Source: Flavonifractor sp. AGMB03687 | GTDB lineage: Bacteria > Bacillota > Clostridia > Oscillospirales > Oscillospiraceae | Direction: 5' to 3' | DNA: 64,000 nt | Assembly (NCBI RefSeq): GCF_017811815.1 | Contig: NZ_JADKZI010000005.1 | Span: 62,001-126,000 of the forward strand | In this document: piece after piece, positions 16,111 to 24,658 of the stretch | Position numbering within the stretch: the stretch's first letter is position 1 | Layout: every line of letters begins with the position of its first letter | Notes under the pieces: generated by a model | What the model saw: the letters and a program-made list of their open reading frames with translations, nothing else | Database searches by the model: none | What the model was told of the DNA's origin: nothing | Translations under genes and position numbers: made by a program

Positions 16111-17040
16111 ATGAAAAAGCTTGCCGCTCTAATTCTGTCCGCCGCCCTGCTGGTGGGCTCCGCCGCCGCCATCTCCCCCGAGGAGGCCTTCCCCAAGGTC
16201 AACGACTACCCGGGCTACAACGACGTACAGGCCGGTTCCTGGTACGCCGACCCCGCCCAGGTGTGCTATGAGGTGGGCCTGATGACGGGCACCAACACCG
16301 GCTTCACCCCCTTCGGCATCCTCACCGTGGGCGAGGTGGCCGCCATCGCCGCCCGCATGAACGAGGCCATCACCGGGGAGCCGATCCCCACGGTGGACCC
16401 CAAGCCCGGCGAGAGCCTGCCCTGGTACACCTCCTATGTGAAGTACCTGGAGGCTCTGGGCGTCGACGTGCCCGACCCCACCAAGCAGGCCACCCGGCAG
16501 GAGTTTGTGGCCATCCTGGCCGCTGTGGTGCCGGAGGACATGCTCTCCCCCATCAACACCATCACCACCCTGCCTGATACCCAGGATGCCGACGTGCTGC
16601 GCTTCTATAACGCGGGCATCCTCACCGGCGTGGACAACTGGGGCACCTTTGCTGCCAATAACAGCCTGACCCGTGCCGAGACCGCCGCCATGGTGGCCCG
16701 TGTGGCCCGCACCGACCTGCGCCAGACCTTCACCCCCGCCGACTACACCCCCTTTACCGCCGCCGGTCTCAAGCCCTCTGATGTGCTCTTCACCAACGGC
16801 ACCACCGCCGGGGCCTACCTGCCTTACGTGCAGGAGCTTATCGACGGCCTGGAGGCCGACTGCGCCGCCCAGGGTATGGAGTTCAACTGGTTTAACACCG
16901 TGGACGGGGTCACCTTCCTGGACTACGTGAAGAACACCGCCCTCTCCCACTTCGGCGTCACCGCCAAGGAGGGCACCGACCTGTACAAGAACTTCGACGT
17001 GCAGGTGTACTACAGCAAGGTGATCGATCTGCGGGGTTAA
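16111..17040 (+). CDS. Secreted SLH-domain protein with SurA-like C-terminal segment
   Basis: The ATG at 16111 follows AAGGAGG and gives 309 residues. A signal peptide (MKKLAALILSAALLVGSAAA) is followed by two to three SLH-type repeats (about 35-80, 95-150, 160-205; LTRAETAAMVARVAR is a typical SLH ending). The C-terminal 100 residues (SDVLFTNGTTAGAYLPYVQE onward) resemble the helical N-terminal region of PrsA/SurA foldases but lack a PpiC domain. It is probably cell-wall associated. The function of the tail is not known. Confidence 0.75.
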   Translation: MKKLAALILSAALLVGSAAAISPEEAFPKVNDYPGYNDVQAGSWYADPAQVCYEVGLMTGTNTGFTPFGILTVGEVAAIAARMNEAITGEPIPTVDPKPGESLPWYTSYVKYLEALGVDVPDPTKQATRQEFVAILAAVVPEDMLSPINTITTLPDTQDADVLRFYNAGILTGVDNWGTFAANNSLTRAETAAMVARVARTDLRQTFTPADYTPFTAAGLKPSDVLFTNGTTAGAYLPYVQELIDGLEADCAAQGMEFNWFNTVDGVTFLDYVKNTALSHFGVTAKEGTDLYKNFDVQVYYSKVIDLRG

Positions 17041-17113
17041 TTGGGATTCCGCAAAATAGCCCGGCTATTTTGTAATATAGAAAAGAAATAATACTATCTG
17101 GAGTTGATTTTAC

Positions 17114-18907
17114 ATGGCAAATGCCAAGACCTACTACCGCACCCACACCTGTGGGGAGCTCCGCATGGAGCATGTGGGCCAGACCGTCACCCTGGCGGGC
17201 TTCCTGGAGAACTTCCGTGAGGTGGGCGCCAACCTGGGCTTCGTGGTGCTGCGGGACTTCTACGGCACCACCCAGGTGGTGGCCGAGACCGAGGAGATGG
17301 TCAAGACCATCAAGGCCCTGAACAAGGAGTCCACCATCGCCGTCACCGGCGTGGTGCGGGAGCGTGACTCCAAGAACCCCAAGCTGCCCACCGGCGATAT
17401 CGAGGTGGTGCCTGAGAAGATCGAGGTGCTGGGCCGCTGCCGCCACAACGAGCTGCCCTTCCAGGTCAACCGCAGCCGCGAGGCCGACGAGACCCAGCGT
17501 CTGAAATACCGCTACCTGGACCTGCGCAACCCGGCGGTGAAGAACAACATCATCCTGCGCTGCAACGTGGTGGCCGCCCTCCGCGCCGCCATGATCGAGC
17601 ACGGCTTCATGGAGATCACTACCCCCATCCTGACCGCCTCCTCCCCCGAGGGCGCCCGTGACTACCTGGTGCCCAGCCGCAAGCATCCCGGCAAGTTCTA
17701 CGCCCTGCCCCAGGCTCCCCAGCAGTTCAAGCAGCTGCTGATGGCCTCCGGCTTCGACAAGTACTTCCAGATCGCCCCCTGCTTCCGGGACGAGGACGCC
17801 CGCGGCGACCGCTCCCCCGGCGAGTTCTATCAGCTGGATATGGAGATGGCCTTTGCCGACCAGGAGGACGTGTTCGCCGTTCTGGAGGACGTGCTGCCCC
17901 CCATCTTCGCCAAGTTCGGCACCTACAACGTGGCCTCTGAGGCCCCCTTCCGCCGCATCTCCTACCTGGAGGCCATGGACAAGTACGGCTCCGACAAGCC
18001 CGACCTGCGCATCGACCTGACCGTCACCGACGCCACCGAGGTGCTGGGCTCCTGCGGCTTCGGTCCCTTCGAGGGCAACACCGTCAAGGCCATCGTGGTG
18101 TCCGGCTTTGAGGGCACCCGCAAGCAGATCGACGGCATCTGCAACGAGGTTGAGGTCCAGTCCGGCAACAAGGCCTACTGGTTCCGCCTGGACGAGAAGG
18201 GCGAAATCGTGGGCGGCATCGCCAAGTTCGTCCAGCCCATCAAGGATGCCGTGGTGTCCGCCCTGGGCCTGGAGCCCGGCTGCTTCGTGGGCCTCACCGC
18301 CGGCAAGCTGCTGACCGCCCAGAAGACCGCCGGCGTGCTCCGCTCCAAGCTGGGTAACTTCTGCCCCAACCACATGGACAAGGAGCGCTACGAGTTCTGC
18401 TGGATCGTGGACTTCCCCATGTACGAGATCGGCGAGGAGTCCGGCGAGCTGGAGTTCTGCCACAACCCCTTCTCCATGCCCAACGGCGGCCTGGAGATCC
18501 TGAAGAAGGCGGCCGCCGGCCAGGTGGACCCCCTGTCCATCACCGCCTTCCAGTACGACCTGGTGTGCAACGGCGTGGAGCTGTCCTCCGGCGCCGTGCG
18601 GAACCACGACCCCGAGATCATGATCGAGGCCTTCCAGCTGGTGCGGCTGGGTGAGGACGACGTGAAGGCCAAGTTCCCCGCCATGTACAACGCCTTCACC
18701 TACGGCGCTCCCCCCCACGCGGGTATCGCCCCCGGCGTGGACCGTATGGTCATGCTGCTGGCCGGCGAGGAGTCCATCCGTGAGATCATCCCCTTCCCCA
18801 TGAACAAGAACGCCCAGGACCTGATGATGGGCGCTCCCAGCTTTGTGACCGACGCCCAGCTCAACGAGCTGAACATCGTGTGCACCAAGAAGGAAGACGA
18901 GGAATAA
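17114..18907 (+). CDS. aspS: Aspartyl-tRNA synthetase
   Basis: The 597-residue protein is a bacterial-type AspRS. It has an N-terminal OB anticodon-binding domain (1-110, LAGFLENFREVGANLGF), motif 2 FRDEDARGDRSPGEFYQLD, an inserted GAD domain (about 290-410) and motif 3 GIAPGVDRMVMLLAGEESIR. It may be discriminating or may also charge tRNA-Asn; sequence alone does not decide. The spacer from the SLH gene carries a small hairpin (17052-17072). Confidence 0.96.
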   Translation: MANAKTYYRTHTCGELRMEHVGQTVTLAGFLENFREVGANLGFVVLRDFYGTTQVVAETEEMVKTIKALNKESTIAVTGVVRERDSKNPKLPTGDIEVVPEKIEVLGRCRHNELPFQVNRSREADETQRLKYRYLDLRNPAVKNNIILRCNVVAALRAAMIEHGFMEITTPILTASSPEGARDYLVPSRKHPGKFYALPQAPQQFKQLLMASGFDKYFQIAPCFRDEDARGDRSPGEFYQLDMEMAFADQEDVFAVLEDVLPPIFAKFGTYNVASEAPFRRISYLEAMDKYGSDKPDLRIDLTVTDATEVLGSCGFGPFEGNTVKAIVVSGFEGTRKQIDGICNEVEVQSGNKAYWFRLDEKGEIVGGIAKFVQPIKDAVVSALGLEPGCFVGLTAGKLLTAQKTAGVLRSKLGNFCPNHMDKERYEFCWIVDFPMYEIGEESGELEFCHNPFSMPNGGLEILKKAAAGQVDPLSITAFQYDLVCNGVELSSGAVRNHDPEIMIEAFQLVRLGEDDVKAKFPAMYNAFTYGAPPHAGIAPGVDRMVMLLAGEESIREIIPFPMNKNAQDLMMGAPSFVTDAQLNELNIVCTKKEDEE

Positions 18908-18917
18908 AACAACAGAA

Positions 18918-18955
18918 AACGGCCCCCATCGGATATCCGATGGGGGCCGTTTTTT
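18918..18955. terminator. Bidirectional terminator between aspS and the flavin oxidoreductase operon
   Basis: A near-perfect palindrome centred on GGATATCC with arms AACGGCCCCCATC / GATGGGGGCCGTT is followed by six T on the plus strand. It has A-rich flanks that serve the opposite strand. Confidence 0.88.
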
Positions 18956-19862
18956 ATCCTTTTCCTAACAATTCCAACCCCACCCGGCGGCCCAGCTCCT
19001 CGGCCTGGGTGGTGACGGTGTCCACAATCTCGTGGACATAGTCGCAGTTACCGCACAGGGAAGCCCAGCCAGGTATTTTCCCGCCCAGGCCGTCCAGCAG
19101 CTCCCGCTCGGGGATGAGGCCCAGGGCGGTGACCAGAGTGTCGCAGGCCACCTGCTCCTCCCTGCCGCTGTCCAGGCGGCGGAGGGTGACGCCGGTGAGC
19201 CGCCCCTCTCCGTGGAGCCGGGTGACGGTGGCTTTGGTGATGAGGGGGATGTTGTGCTCCAGCAGGCAGGAGCGGTAATTGCGCACCATGCCGCCGCAGC
19301 TCCCCTGCTGCTCCACCACTCCCACCACCTGGCAGCCCGTCAGAGCCAGGCGGCGGGCCACGATGAGTCCCAGATCCCCGCTGCCCAGCACCAGGGCCCG
19401 GCGGCCGGGCTTCCAATGGTGCAGGTTGAGCATCCGCTGCACCAGACCGGCGGTGTATACCCCGGCGGGTCGGGTGCCGGTGACCGGCAGAGAGCCGATG
19501 GTCTTTTCCCGGCAGCCGGAGGCCAAAATGAGCCGCCGGAAGGACACCGTCTCATACCCGGCGGGGCCGGACAGCTCCGCTGTCCGCCGCTGGGACAGGG
19601 AGAGCACCGTGGTGTTCAGCCGTACACTGACCGCCGCCCCCTCCATCTGGGCGATGATGCGCCCGGCGTACTCCGGGCCGGTCAGGTCCCGGCGGAAGTA
19701 GCCCAGGCCAAAGCCGTGGTGGATGCACTGGGGCAGGATGCCCCCCAGTTTGGCCTCCCGGTCGGCCAGCAGCACCGACACCGGCCCCGCATTTGCGGCA
19801 GCCAGGGCGGCGGACATCCCGGCCGCGCCTCCCCCCACCACCAGCAGATCAACCCTCTCCAT
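18954..19862 (-). CDS. NAD(P)/FAD-dependent oxidoreductase (pyridine nucleotide-disulfide family)
   Basis: The 302-residue protein has an N-terminal FAD-binding motif (LLVVGGGAAGMSAALAAANA) and an internal nucleotide-binding motif (RALVLGSGDLGLIVARRLAL, about 155-175). It lacks the thioredoxin-reductase CxxC pair. It overlaps the GlpA-like gene by 14 bp on the same strand, so the two probably form one complex. This pairing is seen in anaerobic glycerol-3-phosphate or opine/amine dehydrogenase clusters of Clostridia. The substrate is not determined by sequence. Confidence 0.8.
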   Translation of the reverse strand: MERVDLLVVGGGAAGMSAALAAANAGPVSVLLADREAKLGGILPQCIHHGFGLGYFRRDLTGPEYAGRIIAQMEGAAVSVRLNTTVLSLSQRRTAELSGPAGYETVSFRRLILASGCREKTIGSLPVTGTRPAGVYTAGLVQRMLNLHHWKPGRRALVLGSGDLGLIVARRLALTGCQVVGVVEQQGSCGGMVRNYRSCLLEHNIPLITKATVTRLHGEGRLTGVTLRRLDSGREEQVACDTLVTALGLIPERELLDGLGGKIPGWASLCGNCDYVHEIVDTVTTQAEELGRRVGLELLGKG

Positions 19863-21300
19863 ACCGTCCTCCTGTCAGCAGCCGGGAACCCGGCCCGTCC
19901 TTCCACAGGTCCTCCGGGGGCACCCCCAGCATCCGGGAGAGCAGCTCCATCACCCGATCGGTGCAGAAGGAGCCCTGGCACCGGCCCAGGCCGGTGCCCA
20001 CCCGCCGCTTTACTCCGTCCAGGGTGACCGCACCCCGGCGGATGGCATCCCGCACCTCCCCCTCGGTAATCCCGCCGCACCGGCACAGGATGCGGCCGTA
20101 GGCCGGGTCCCGGGCCACCAGAGCGGCCCGCTCCTCCCGGCTCAGGGACCGGGGGCGCACCGGGGCCTTGCGCTCCGGGCGGAAGGTTGGATCAGGCTCC
20201 CTCCGGCCCAGAGTCTCGGCCACCTGAGGAGCCAGCCAGGCCCCCAGGGCCTGGGCGCAGGTGAGGCCGGGGGTCTTGATGCCGATGAGGCTCCACAGCC
20301 CCCGGGCCGGATTAGTAATCGTAAAGTCGTGGATGCTGCGGGCGCTGACCACGCTGTAGGGCCGGGGCCGCACCCCGGCAAAGGAGCGGATGGTAAGCCC
20401 CAGATCCAGCTGGGGGGCCACCTGGGCCACCATCTGACGCAGCTTGTCCAGCCCCGCCGTAGTGGTGGCCGACTGGGGCCCGGCGGCTCCCTCCTCCGTG
20501 GGTCCCACCAGCAGCTTGCCCTCCAGGGTGGGCACCAAGGTCAGGCCCTTGCCCTTCTCCTCCGGCTCGTGGAAGATGACGTGGCCCACGTAGTTCCCCG
20601 CCCCCTCGTCCAGCATGAGGTAGTCCGCCTTTTCCGGGGAGATGCGCACCGACGGCGGTGCGGCCAGCTCCTGGACCTGGTCGGCGTGGAGGCCGCAGCA
20701 GTTGACCACCGCCGCCGCCCACAGCTCCCCCCGGAGGGTGACCACCCGCCAGCCCCCGTGCTCGGGGAGCAGGTCGGTGACCGGGGCCCCCAGCCAGGGA
20801 GCCACCCCGTTGGCCAGGGCATTTTCCCAGGCGGCATAGCACAGCCCCCAGGGGTCGGCCACTCCGGTGCCGGGGGCGTAGAGGGCGGAGGACACGCCGG
20901 GGGCCAGCCCCCGCTCCCACTTCTCGGCCTCCCGGCCGGAGAGCAGCCGCAGCCCCTCCACCCCGTTCTCCATCCCCTGGAGCAGCTTGTCCTGCAGCAC
21001 CCGGTCGGCCCTGGGGCCGTAGCTCACCATGAGAGAACCCCGGCGGGAGAAGGGCACCCCCAGCTCCCGGCACAGGGTATCAAAGCCCCGGTTGGCCTCC
21101 ACGCACAGCCGGGTCTTCAGCGTGCCCGGCTTGGTATCGCAGCCGGTATATACGATGGCGGTGTTTGCCCGGGAAATGCCGGTACACACGTCCTCCCGGG
21201 CCTCCACCAGCGCCACCTTCAGAGGGTAGCGGCGCAGCTCCCGGGCCATAAAGCAGCCCAGCAGCCCGCCGCCCAGTACCGCCACGTCATAGCGCTCCAT
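19849..21300 (-). CDS. GlpA-like FAD oxidoreductase with C-terminal BFD [2Fe-2S] domain
   Basis: The 483-residue protein has a DAO/GlpA fold starting with YDVAVLGGGLLGCFMARELR. A BFD-like iron-sulfur domain at the C-terminus has cysteines at about 406, 408, 441 and 446 (ILCRCGGITEGE, GRCQGSFC). It is likely to oxidise glycerol-3-phosphate or a related secondary alcohol or amine and pass electrons to its FAD partner encoded just downstream. The third, small DUF1667 gene often found in such clusters is not here. It is the third gene of a four-gene operon led by two moeA-type genes. Confidence 0.82.
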   Translation of the reverse strand: MERYDVAVLGGGLLGCFMARELRRYPLKVALVEAREDVCTGISRANTAIVYTGCDTKPGTLKTRLCVEANRGFDTLCRELGVPFSRRGSLMVSYGPRADRVLQDKLLQGMENGVEGLRLLSGREAEKWERGLAPGVSSALYAPGTGVADPWGLCYAAWENALANGVAPWLGAPVTDLLPEHGGWRVVTLRGELWAAAVVNCCGLHADQVQELAAPPSVRISPEKADYLMLDEGAGNYVGHVIFHEPEEKGKGLTLVPTLEGKLLVGPTEEGAAGPQSATTTAGLDKLRQMVAQVAPQLDLGLTIRSFAGVRPRPYSVVSARSIHDFTITNPARGLWSLIGIKTPGLTCAQALGAWLAPQVAETLGRREPDPTFRPERKAPVRPRSLSREERAALVARDPAYGRILCRCGGITEGEVRDAIRRGAVTLDGVKRRVGTGLGRCQGSFCTDRVMELLSRMLGVPPEDLWKDGPGSRLLTGGRYGEG

Positions 21301-21327
21301 GGAAGTCCTCCTCTCGTGATCGCTGCC

Positions 21328-23235
21328 TCAGAAATGCCGCCGCACCCGGCCGGGCTCATCGATGGTATAGCCCCCCAGCTTCTCCAGCCGCTCCCGGAAG
21401 GCCGGGCTTTTCAGCACCTCCAGCAGGGCCTCCACCGCCGGGGTGCCCCAGGCGTAGTCGGGGATGAGCAGGTCGTACTGCTCCACGCATACCGGCAGGA
21501 AGTCCAGGTCATACAGCCGGGCGGCGGACAGGATGCCCATACCGGCGTCGGCGGTGCCGGACGCGATCTGGGCGGCCACCGAGGTGTGGGTCAGCTCCTC
21601 CCGGTCGTAGCCGTACACGGCGGCGGGGTCCACTCCCTCTTTCCGGCACAGGTAGTCGGCCAGAATGCGGGTGCCCGAGCCCTTCTGCCGGTTGACGTAC
21701 CGCAGGCCGGGCCTGGCGATGTCCCCAAAGCCGTTCAGCCCCAGGGGGTTGCCCTTGGCCACCATCAGGCCCTGGGTGCGGCCCACGCACTCCACCTGAT
21801 ACACCCCACCGTTGGGGAAATACTTCTCCAGATAGGAAGTGTTGTAGCTGCCGTCGGACTCGTCCAGCAGGTGGCACCCCGCCCCGTGGGCCTCCCCCCG
21901 GCGGAGGGCCATAATGCCCCCCATGGAGCCCACGTGGGTGGAGTTCATGTACAGGTCGGGGTGATTTTGGTGGAGCAGGTCGGCCACCTCGTCCAGCAGG
22001 GGGTCGTGGCTGCCCATCATCACCAGAGTGCGGGCCAACTCCTCCCGGGGCCGCAGCAGAGAAATCGTGACCTTTTCCCCCGCCTCGACACCTTCCTTGC
22101 CCTGGGGGATGTCCAGGATGCCGTCGGCCTTCAGGAAGGAGGTCACCACCCCGGCCCCCCGGGCCAGGGGGGAGGCCACCAGCTTATCCCCCACCTGGCC
22201 CAGCCGCACCCGGACGAACTCCCGGTATTTCAGCCCCGACACCACCCGCCGGGCCAGCACCGCCTCCACCTGTTCCCGGGCGGGGGCCTTTTTGCCGGTC
22301 CAGCCCTCAATCAGGGGGCGGAGCAGGTGCTCCAGCACCAGGATGCCGCTGACCGGGTAGCCGGGCACCCCCAGCACCGGTACAACGCCCCGCCGGCCCA
22401 GAATGGCGGGCTTGCCCGGGCGGATGGCCAGCCCGTGGCACAGCACCTCCCCCACTCTACCGATGACGGCGGCGGAGTAGTCCTCCCGGCCCGCCGACGA
22501 CCCGGCGTTGAGCACCACCAGGTCGCACTCATCGGTGGCCCTGGTCAGGGCGACGGTGAGAGCCTCCGGATCATCCTTCACAATGGGGTAGGTTTTGGCC
22601 TCACCGCCCCACTCCCCAATCATGGCGGAGAAAATGGAGGAATTGAACTCCAGCACGTCCCCCGGCTGAGGGTGGTCGGTGGGAGGCACCACCTCGTCCC
22701 CGGTGGGCAGGATGCCCACCACCGGGCGGGTAAACACCTCCACCTCCAGTATTCCTCCGGCGATCATGGCCCCGATGGCGGCGGGGGTGATGGGGGTATG
22801 GGCGGGAAGGAGCATCTCCCCGGCGCACACGTCCTCCCCAATCTGCCGCACATGCTGCCAGGGAGCGGCGGCCTCATGGAGGACGACCTTCTCCCCCTCC
22901 CACAACACGTCCTCGATCATGACCACGGCATCCCTTCCCTCGGGCAGGGGGTCGCCGGTGTCCACCACGGCAAACCGGTTGGGCTCCAGGGTAATGGGAG
23001 TGGTCTCAGTGGCCCCGAAGGTATCCGCCGCCTCCACGGCGATGCCGTCCATGGCGCAGGCGGGATAGTGGGGGGCGCACAGGGTAGCATAGACGGCGTG
23101 GGCGGTCACCCGGCCCGCCGATTGAGCCGCCGGGACCATCTCGGTCTTGGGCTGAAATCCCCCCTCCGCCAGCCAGACGGGGTAGTCCCGCACCGCCTGG
23201 TCCAGGGGCACATTGATCAGATAGATAAAGGGCAT
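21328..23235 (-). CDS. MoeA-like molybdopterin protein fused to a periplasmic-binding-like domain
   Basis: Residues 1-400 of the 635-residue protein are MoeA-like (AMDGIAVEAADTFGATE, GILPTGDEVVPP, LNAGSSAGREDYSAAVIGRV, GVPGYPVSGILVLEHLL). Residues 410-635 form a PBP-like ligand-binding domain (GSHDPLLDEVADLLHQNHPD, NRQKGSGTRILADYLCRKEG) of the type fused to MoeA or ModE/LysR-like proteins. No signal peptide is present, so it is cytoplasmic and may sense or bind a small anion or cofactor. It lies 39 bp downstream of moeA. Confidence 0.85.
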   Translation of the reverse strand: MPFIYLINVPLDQAVRDYPVWLAEGGFQPKTEMVPAAQSAGRVTAHAVYATLCAPHYPACAMDGIAVEAADTFGATETTPITLEPNRFAVVDTGDPLPEGRDAVVMIEDVLWEGEKVVLHEAAAPWQHVRQIGEDVCAGEMLLPAHTPITPAAIGAMIAGGILEVEVFTRPVVGILPTGDEVVPPTDHPQPGDVLEFNSSIFSAMIGEWGGEAKTYPIVKDDPEALTVALTRATDECDLVVLNAGSSAGREDYSAAVIGRVGEVLCHGLAIRPGKPAILGRRGVVPVLGVPGYPVSGILVLEHLLRPLIEGWTGKKAPAREQVEAVLARRVVSGLKYREFVRVRLGQVGDKLVASPLARGAGVVTSFLKADGILDIPQGKEGVEAGEKVTISLLRPREELARTLVMMGSHDPLLDEVADLLHQNHPDLYMNSTHVGSMGGIMALRRGEAHGAGCHLLDESDGSYNTSYLEKYFPNGGVYQVECVGRTQGLMVAKGNPLGLNGFGDIARPGLRYVNRQKGSGTRILADYLCRKEGVDPAAVYGYDREELTHTSVAAQIASGTADAGMGILSAARLYDLDFLPVCVEQYDLLIPDYAWGTPAVEALLEVLKSPAFRERLEKLGGYTIDEPGRVRRHF

Positions 23236-23274
23236 AACAACGCCTCCTGCATCAAAGGATTTGGCGGGCGGGGA

Positions 23275-24492
23275 TCATCCAAAGAGGGACACCTCCACAC
23301 GCTCCCCCGCCGGGACGCCCTCCCGGTCCCGGGGGACGCAGAAGAAGCCGTCCGCCCCGGCCAGGGTGGTGATGAGCCCCGACTTGCCCCAGATGGGCAC
23401 GGCCCACAGCCCGTCGGGCTTCTCCTCCAGGGTGACCCCGGTGTATTGGGCCCGGCCGTGGTTGGCGGGGACGGTCTGGGCCAGACGTGCGGACACCGTC
23501 CGCTCCGCCCAGGGCCGCCCCTCTAGCCGGGCCAGCAAGGGGAGCAGAAAGAGCTTGGCGGTAAAGAGGGCGGCCACCGGATGACCAGGCAGACCCAGAA
23601 TGGGCTTTCCCCCCGCCTTCCCCAGCAGGGTGGGCTTCCCCGGTTTCATGGCCACCCCGTGGCACAGCACCTCACCCACAGAGGCCATCACCCGGCAGGC
23701 GGCGTCCTTCTCCCCCACCGAGCTGCCCCCCGACAGCACCACGCAGTGGCAGCTTTCCAGAGCCTGCTCCACCGCCTCTCTCAGCTGATTCTCCTCATCG
23801 GGGATGATACCCAGGGGCACCGGCTCCGCCCCCGCCTGAGCCGCCACAGCGGCCACCAGAGGGCCGTTTACGTCCCGCACCTGTCCGGGGCCGGGAACCC
23901 TGTCCGGGGGCACCAGCTCATCCCCGGTGGACAGGATGCCCACCCGCAGTCGGGGTGCCACCGGCACCTGAGTTACCCCCAGGGCCGCCAGGGCCCCGAT
24001 GTCCTGGGGCTCCAGCCTGCGGCCCTTGCGGAGCACCAGGTCCCCCGGCTTTACGTCGTCCCCCTTGAAAATCAGGTTGGCCCCCGGGGGCACGCTTTTC
24101 ACGATGCCGATCTCCCCGCCGCCGTAATGTTCGGTGTGCTCCACCATCTGGACGGCGTCCGCTCCCTCCGGAATCGCCCCGCCGGTGGGGATGGCGGCGC
24201 ACTGGCCGGGCCCGATGGAAAAGGTGGGCTCCTTGCCCATCTCCACTTCCCCCACCTGGGTGAGCAGGGCGGGAATGGACTCGCTGCACCCGAAGGTGTC
24301 CGCCCCCCGCAGGGCGTAGCCGTCCACCGTGGACCGGCAGAAGCCGGGCACATACTCCGCTGCGCTTACGTCCTGAGCCAGTACCCGGCCCAGAGCCCGG
24401 TCCAGTCCCACCATTTCCGGGGGACGGTTCAGGGGCCCGAAGGCGGTGCCGATACAGCCCAGCAGCTCCTCTGGGGTCATGACGGTGAGCAT
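23275..24492 (-). CDS. moeA: Molybdopterin molybdenumtransferase MoeA
   Basis: The 405-residue protein has the MoeA domains: FCRSTVDGYALRGADTFG, GQCAAIPTGGAIPEGADAVQ, GILSTGDELVPP, LSGGSSVGEKD and ILGLPGHPVAALF. It inserts molybdate (or tungstate) into adenylated molybdopterin. It is the first gene of a minus-strand operon with the MoeA-PBP fusion and two flavin oxidoreductases, downstream of a strong promoter. No moaABC, modABC or molybdoenzyme gene lies in the window. Confidence 0.93.
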   Translation of the reverse strand: MLTVMTPEELLGCIGTAFGPLNRPPEMVGLDRALGRVLAQDVSAAEYVPGFCRSTVDGYALRGADTFGCSESIPALLTQVGEVEMGKEPTFSIGPGQCAAIPTGGAIPEGADAVQMVEHTEHYGGGEIGIVKSVPPGANLIFKGDDVKPGDLVLRKGRRLEPQDIGALAALGVTQVPVAPRLRVGILSTGDELVPPDRVPGPGQVRDVNGPLVAAVAAQAGAEPVPLGIIPDEENQLREAVEQALESCHCVVLSGGSSVGEKDAACRVMASVGEVLCHGVAMKPGKPTLLGKAGGKPILGLPGHPVAALFTAKLFLLPLLARLEGRPWAERTVSARLAQTVPANHGRAQYTGVTLEEKPDGLWAVPIWGKSGLITTLAGADGFFCVPRDREGVPAGERVEVSLFG

Positions 24493-24560
24493 GGTCCTTC
24501 TCCCCTTTCCCGGCGGCCATCGCCTGGATTTTCAGTGAAACACGTAGTTTACTAACTTCT

Positions 24561-24589
24561 ATTATATGGCTTTTTGGACCGGATTGCAA
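24561..24589 (-). promoter_or_regulatory. Promoter for the moeA operon
   Basis: Reading the minus strand, TTGCAA (24589-24584), 17 bp and TATAAT (24566-24561) lie about 70 bp before the moeA start. Confidence 0.75.
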
Positions 24590-24604
24590 CGGGCGGCAGG
24601 CGCG

Positions 24605-24639
24605 AAAAAACCCCGGCGCATCTGCGATGCGCCGGGGTT
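24605..24639 (-). terminator. Terminator after the M23 peptidase gene
   Basis: The 14-bp stem AACCCCGGCGCATC / GATGCGCCGGGGTT (24609-24639) has a U-run on the minus strand formed by the A-run 24605-24610. Confidence 0.88.
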
Positions 24640-24658
24640 AGCTTTCCTTGTAATCGGC

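Noticed and set aside
19032-24555. Long plus-strand open frames opposite the moeA and oxidoreductase operon (one over 1200 codons)
   Set aside because: They are antisense shadows caused by high GC in third positions. They are rich in Gly, His, Pro and Gln and show no domains or suitable ribosome sites.
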